From NCBI RefSeq assembly GCF_900156685.1, contig NZ_FTOJ01000002.1, positions 372,001-436,000 of the forward strand: 64,000 nucleotides of DNA. The letters are read 5' to 3'. Shown in pieces: positions 59,760-64,000 of this stretch. Made by a program: the position numbers and the translations under genes. How positions within the stretch are numbered: position 1 is the first letter of the stretch; every line of letters starts with the position of its first letter. The notes under the pieces are model-generated. The model was given only the letters and a program-made list of their open reading frames with translations. It was not told the DNA's origin and searched no databases. The stretch comes from Chryseobacterium piscicola (lineage in GTDB: Bacteria; Bacteroidota; Bacteroidia; Flavobacteriales; Weeksellaceae).

Positions 59760-62700
59760 ATGAAAAGAAACGACATAAAAACAATTTTAGTAATCGGTTC
59801 CGGCCCAATTATCATCGGCCAGGCAGCGGAATTTGATTACGCAGGAACGCAGGCTTGTCTTTCATTGAGAGAGGAAGGCTACAAGGTGATTTTAATCAAT
59901 TCAAACCCTGCAACGATCATGACGGATGTTGAAATCGCTGACAAGGTTTACATTGAGCCGATTTCACTTCAGTTTGTAAGTCACATCATCAGAAAAGAGC
60001 GTCCCGATGCACTTTTACCGACACTTGGCGGACAAACTGGTCTAAACATGGCGGTAGAATTGGAAAATTCAGGAATTCTTGAAGAATGTAAAGTGGAAGT
60101 TTTGGGAACTACACTTTCAGCCATCAACAGAGCGGAAGACAGAGATTTGTTCCGTGAATTGATGAGAGAATTAAACGAACCAGTTCCTGAATCTGATATC
60201 GTAACAACGGTTGAAGGAGCACTGAGCTTTGCTGAACAAATCGGTTATCCGGTAATCGTTCGTCCTGCCTTTACAATGGGAGGAACAGGTGGTGGAATCG
60301 CTGCTAACGAAACCGAATTAAAAGAGATTGCAGAATTAGGTTTGAAATACAGTCCGGTAACGCAATGTTTAATCGAAAGATCAATCGCAGGTTTCAAAGA
60401 AATAGAATACGAAGTAATGCGTGATGCAAACGACAATGCGATTGTGGTTTGTAACATGGAAAATATAGATCCGGTGGGAGTTCATACCGGAGATTCAATT
60501 GTTGTGGCGCCTTCTCAGACGCTATCTGATAGAGAATATCAGATGTTAAGAAACGCCTCACTAAAAATCATCAGAGCTTTAGGAATTGAAGGAGGATGTA
60601 ACGTACAGTTGGCTTTAGACCCGCATTCATTTGATTATTACATCATCGAGGTTAACCCAAGAGTTTCCCGTTCATCAGCTTTAGCATCAAAAGCAACAGG
60701 TTATCCGATTGCTAAGATTGCTGCAAAAATAGCGGTAGGACTGACTCTAGATGAAATCATGAATCCAGTTACAGGAAAGACTTACGCTTGTTTTGAGCCA
60801 GCTTTGGATTATGTAGTAACAAAATTCCCGAGATTCCCTTTCGATAAATTTGAAACGGCAGACAGAAGATTGTCAACTCAAATGAAAGCGACAGGAGAAG
60901 TAATGGCGATCGGAAGAAATTTTGAAGAGTCTTTACAAAAAGCAGTTCGTTCTCTGGAAACAGGATTGAGACATTTAGGTTTAAAAACAAAACAGGCTGC
61001 AGCGCTTACGGATGAAGATATCGAAAGAAGAATCAGAGTTTGCGATGACGAAAGATTATTCATCATCTGTGATGCTTTAAGAAGAGGTTACGACTGGGAA
61101 CAAATCGTAGAATGGAGTAAAATCGATAAATTCTTCATCTGGAAATTAAAGAAATTAGTCGATTTCGAAAAAACAATTGCAGCGAACAGATTTGATAAAG
61201 AAATTTTAATTCAGTCTAAAAAATTAGGTTTCTCAGATCAGAATATCGCTCATTTATGGGAATCTTCGCAGAGAGAAGTTTACAATTTCAGAAAAGAAAA
61301 CGGAATTGTGCCGGTGTACAAAATGGTAGACACCTGTGCTGCTGAATTTGAATCTGAAACGCCCTATTTCTACGGAACGTACGAAGAGGAAAACGAATCT
61401 GTAGTTACTGATAAAGAAAAAATCATAGTTCTTGGTTCTGGACCAATCAGAATCGGGCAGGGTGTTGAGTTTGATTACGCAACGGTTCACTCAGTTTGGG
61501 CAATCAAAGAAATGGGTTACGAAGCAATTATCATCAATAATAATCCTGAGACTGTTTCTACAGACTTCTCGATTTCAGATAAATTATACTTCGAACCTTT
61601 GACGGAAGAAGATGTGATGAGCATCATCGACCTTGAAAAACCAATGGGAGTTGTTGTTCAGTTTGGGGGACAAACAGCCATCAATTTAGCAGATAAATTA
61701 GCGGCTTATGGAGTGAAAATCTTAGGAACTTCACTTGAAGATTTAGACAGAGCTGAAAACAGAGATAAGTTCGAAAAGGCTCTTCAGGAAATGGGAATTC
61801 CTCAGCCTTTAGGAAAAACCTCAACTTCAAAAGAAGAAGCGATTGTGATTGCCAATGAGATTGGTTATCCGGTTTTGGTTCGTCCGAGCTACGTTTTGGG
61901 AGGTAGAGCAATGGAAATTGTGTACAATGAAGCAGAACTTTCTCACTATATGGAATTTGCGGTAGATGCAAGCCCAGATCAGCCGGTTTTGGTAGATCGT
62001 TACATCACTGGAAGAGAAGTGGAAGTAGATGCGATTTGCGACGGCGAAACAGTAATCATTCCTGGAATTATGGAGCATATCGAAAGAGCAGGAGTTCACT
62101 CCGGTGACTCGATTGCAGTGTATCCTCCACAAAATGTTTCTCAAGCTGAAATTGATACTTTGGTAGATTACACAGAAAGATTAGCTAAAGGATTGAATGT
62201 TATCGGATTAATGAATATCCAATACGTTCTTTTTGAAGGAAATGTATATGTCATTGAAGTAAACCCACGTTCATCGAGAACAGTTCCTTTCTTGTCTAAA
62301 ATTACCGATGTTCCAATGGCGAATTTAGCTACGAAGGCAATTTTAGGTCAGAAACTAAAAGATTTAGGCTACAAAAACGGATTGGTTCCAAATAAAGAAG
62401 GTGTTTTCGTGAAAGTTCCTGTTTTCTCTTTCTCAAAATTAACGAAAGTTGATATCTCTTTAGGACCAGAAATGAAGTCTACAGGAGAAGTAATGGGGAA
62501 AGACACAACCTTGGAAAAAGCCCTTTACAAAGGATTGGTTGCAGCAGGAAGAAAAGTTCCGATGCACGGTTCCATCTTGTTTACGGTAGCTGATAAACAC
62601 AAGCAGGAAGCAGCAGATTTGGCGTCAAGATTCCACGAAGTTGGTTTCAGAATTTGGGCAACCGAAGGAACTGCAAAATTCTTTGCTGAACAGGGAATTC

Positions 62701-62939
62701 CTTGTAAAATAGGATATAAAATAGGAGAAGACAGTGTTAATTTAATTGATCTGATTCAAAAAGGAAAAGTACAATATGTTGTTAACACCATGACGAAAGG
62801 AAAGCAGTCTGAAAGAGACGGTTTCCAAATCAGAAGAATGAGTGTAGAAAACGGTGTTCCTTGTTTAACATCAATGGATACGGTAGAAGCGATTCTGAAA
62901 GTGATTGAAAGTATGAGCTTTAAAATGGAAGTGATGTAA
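59760..62939 (+). CDS. carB: Carbamoyl phosphate synthetase large subunit CarB
   Basis: A protein of 1059 residues, close to E. coli CarB (1073), making carbamoyl phosphate from bicarbonate, ammonia and two ATP. It has the duplicated ATP-grasp structure. The first half opens with [21 protein letters not shown] and carries [14 protein letters not shown]. The second half starts near residue 555 with [20 protein letters not shown] and has [15 protein letters not shown]. An MGS-like allosteric domain ends the chain (about 935-1059). It is separated from carA by the RAYT gene and the repeat array, with hairpins almost touching its translation start. A terminator follows. Confidence 0.97.
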   Translation: MKRNDIKTILVIGSGPIIIGQAAEFDYAGTQACLSLREEGYKVILINSNPATIMTDVEIADKVYIEPISLQFVSHIIRKERPDALLPTLGGQTGLNMAVELENSGILEECKVEVLGTTLSAINRAEDRDLFRELMRELNEPVPESDIVTTVEGALSFAEQIGYPVIVRPAFTMGGTGGGIAANETELKEIAELGLKYSPVTQCLIERSIAGFKEIEYEVMRDANDNAIVVCNMENIDPVGVHTGDSIVVAPSQTLSDREYQMLRNASLKIIRALGIEGGCNVQLALDPHSFDYYIIEVNPRVSRSSALASKATGYPIAKIAAKIAVGLTLDEIMNPVTGKTYACFEPALDYVVTKFPRFPFDKFETADRRLSTQMKATGEVMAIGRNFEESLQKAVRSLETGLRHLGLKTKQAAALTDEDIERRIRVCDDERLFIICDALRRGYDWEQIVEWSKIDKFFIWKLKKLVDFEKTIAANRFDKEILIQSKKLGFSDQNIAHLWESSQREVYNFRKENGIVPVYKMVDTCAAEFESETPYFYGTYEEENESVVTDKEKIIVLGSGPIRIGQGVEFDYATVHSVWAIKEMGYEAIIINNNPETVSTDFSISDKLYFEPLTEEDVMSIIDLEKPMGVVVQFGGQTAINLADKLAAYGVKILGTSLEDLDRAENRDKFEKALQEMGIPQPLGKTSTSKEEAIVIANEIGYPVLVRPSYVLGGRAMEIVYNEAELSHYMEFAVDASPDQPVLVDRYITGREVEVDAICDGETVIIPGIMEHIERAGVHSGDSIAVYPPQNVSQAEIDTLVDYTERLAKGLNVIGLMNIQYVLFEGNVYVIEVNPRSSRTVPFLSKITDVPMANLATKAILGQKLKDLGYKNGLVPNKEGVFVKVPVFSFSKLTKVDISLGPEMKSTGEVMGKDTTLEKALYKGLVAAGRKVPMHGSILFTVADKHKQEAADLASRFHEVGFRIWATEGTAKFFAEQGIPCKIGYKIGEDSVNLIDLIQKGKVQYVVNTMTKGKQSERDGFQIRRMSVENGVPCLTSMDTVEAILKVIESMSFKMEVM

Positions 62940-62964
62940 TTTCGTAACTAGAATATAAATTTTT

Positions 62965-62999
62965 AATCCCCGTAATTTATTCTTACGGGGATTTTTGTT
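62965..62999 (+). terminator. Intrinsic terminator after carB
   Basis: AATCCCCGTAA (62965-62975) pairs with TTACGGGGATT (62983-62993), followed by TTTTG TTT. It closes the pyrimidine region. Confidence 0.92.
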
Positions 63000-63092
63000 T
63001 CTACAATATTATTTTTGTTAATATTTAGAAATTAGATTTAATTTTTAGCAAAAGATTCCAAGTCTTGAATTTTTATTTTAATACAAAAAAAA

Positions 63093-63941
63093 TTACTTAA
63101 TCTTAAAATACGGCTCGTCAAAATGCTTACTTTTCTTTATATAAACAGTCTTTCTGTCTGCATCAAAAATCCAATTAAATCTTTTAAGTAAGTCTGCAGC
63201 AAAATAATTTTTATGTTGCATTTTGAGATCACCAGTGAAAAATCCGGCGGCGACATCCTTTAAAACAATATTTCCTATTTTCAGAAAAGGTAAGATGCCT
63301 TGTTTCGTTATTACGCTTTGCCCCGCAGAGTTTTTCATTGTTTTTTCATTTGTAATTTTAAGATTTTTATCCAGTTCTTTTCCGTCTGCAAATTCATTAC
63401 TGTACATCAAGCCACCAGAATATCCTGATTGAAGAAGAAAGTAAGCTTCATGCTGTTTTCCGTCAATTACGTTATCTGCAACAATATAAAACTGATCATT
63501 TTCTACAAATAATTGTAAAGGTTGGTAGTTTTTCAAATCAGGAGTATGATTGTAAATAACAAATTTGTTATCATCATAATCAATCTTAAAAATTTTACCG
63601 TGAAATATACCTGTCCCGATTTTTCCATCGGCTTCATGCCCAGTCAGTTCATTGTCGAAAAATCTTATATTTTCATATTTTTTATTAGCGATTTGTACTG
63701 TATTTCCATCACTTATTTCATCTTTAAAAATGATGTGATCTGCTTTTCTTTTTCTTTCCGGAGAAATTGAAGCGTCTTTCATTGCAATTTGAAACATAAG
63801 ATCCAAAGAGTCTTTTTCATTCACCAATGTTTTGATAATGATATTGTTATGTTTCGTAAGACGGAACGGAATGCTTTCCTGCGCTGTACAGTATAGAAAT
63901 TCGCCAACAAGGAAAATAATAATTAATGATTTATTAAGCAT
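63093..63941 (-). CDS. Exported aspartyl-protease-like protein, probably inactive
   Basis: A secreted protein of 282 residues with a signal peptide (ending near LYCTAQ). The layout follows two-lobed pepsin/retropepsin-like proteins of Bacteroidota: a first lobe with DLMFQIAM near residue 48, a GKIGTGIFHGKIFKIDYDDNKF stretch near 106, and a second lobe with FLLQSGYSGGLMY near 168. At both places where DTG or DSG catalytic triplets are expected, a Gln is found instead (Gln51 in QIA, Gln171 in QSG). I infer a non-catalytic relative, although the family assignment is itself by pattern only. It has a TACATTTG element upstream. Confidence 0.65.
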   Translation of the reverse strand: MLNKSLIIIFLVGEFLYCTAQESIPFRLTKHNNIIIKTLVNEKDSLDLMFQIAMKDASISPERKRKADHIIFKDEISDGNTVQIANKKYENIRFFDNELTGHEADGKIGTGIFHGKIFKIDYDDNKFVIYNHTPDLKNYQPLQLFVENDQFYIVADNVIDGKQHEAYFLLQSGYSGGLMYSNEFADGKELDKNLKITNEKTMKNSAGQSVITKQGILPFLKIGNIVLKDVAAGFFTGDLKMQHKNYFAADLLKRFNWIFDADRKTVYIKKSKHFDEPYFKIK

Positions 63942-63958
63942 TTTTAAATTTTAAATAT

Positions 63959-63966
63959 CAAATGTA
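63959..63966 (-). promoter_or_regulatory. Promoter -7 element (TACATTTG)
   Basis: On the minus strand this reads TACATTTG, 17 bases before the ATG at 63941. The region where a -33 would lie is close to the window edge and shows no TTTG at good spacing. Confidence 0.4.
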
Positions 63967-64000
63967 AAATTTTAATCTCATAATTTAACTTTTAAATCAA

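Overview
The window looks like a chromosomal segment of a flavobacterium, most likely Chryseobacterium or a close relative. It is AT-rich. Several genes have Bacteroidota-type promoters (TTG or TTTG, a spacer of about 18-22 bases, then TANNTTTG). There is a GLPGLI-family protein, a subtilase with a type IX secretion sorting tail, a TonB-linked barrel receptor with a carboxypeptidase-like N-terminal domain, fused SecDF, and small families typical of the phylum (DUF6952, DUF6814, DUF922-like). The genus is inferred from gene content and protein style; no 16S rRNA gene is present.

Layout. 1-6124: a repeat-bearing secreted protein, an S9 peptidase resembling plant glutamyl endopeptidase, a thioredoxin/DUF6952 pair, a 2-Cys peroxiredoxin and an aspartate-type aminotransferase. 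6282-11515: GLPGLI protein, rsmG, and a tightly coupled lipoprotein / HExxH protein / AddB-like nuclease run. 11594-16498 (minus): glutaryl-CoA dehydrogenase-like enzyme, a Nudix-derived regulator with an MFS carrier, and a type IX-secreted subtilase. 16670-19790: sugar-nucleotide genes (DegT aminotransferase, GalE, nucleotidyltransferase). 19863-25737 (minus): TonB receptor, mltG, dapF, a lipoprotein and pnuC. 25900-39767: transport, heme, secretion and RNA-modification housekeeping genes (APC permease, hemN, secDF, Tet-like MFS, tatA, PAP2, TPR protein, trmL, rlmH, yihY). 40078-42767 (minus): RelA/SpoT and a small unknown protein, followed by a broken gene at 42909-43333.

43433-54951 is a co-directional minus-strand block that reads as a short-chain fatty acid module: InsA-like zinc-finger/HTH protein, porin, MHS-type MFS carrier, DUF6814, a two-helix protein, an SLC5-STAC-histidine kinase, a stand-alone receiver, a propionyl-CoA synthetase-like enzyme and acetyl-CoA synthetase. 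It resembles the CrbS/CbrA 'acetate switch' sensors of Proteobacteria, but the response regulator has no DNA-binding domain.

55830-62999 is the pyrimidine region and the most unusual part. An Lrp-type regulator diverges from pyrB. Between them lies a strong promoter, a 23-codon leader ORF, a GC-rich pause-like hairpin, a U-rich stretch and an intrinsic terminator just before pyrB. This is the architecture of the enterobacterial pyrBI attenuator, but with an unrelated leader peptide that probably starts at the 5' end of the mRNA. Next come carA, an IS200/REP-associated tyrosine transposase (RAYT-like) whose ATG directly follows the carA stop, about 1 kb of 71-bp tandem units with three hairpins each, and then carB. 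Smaller related palindromes sit between pyrB and carA. The RAYT and its presumed REP array are thus embedded within what should be one pyrimidine operon.

Protein functions come from recognition of motifs and family-typical sequence. No alignment or database search was run.
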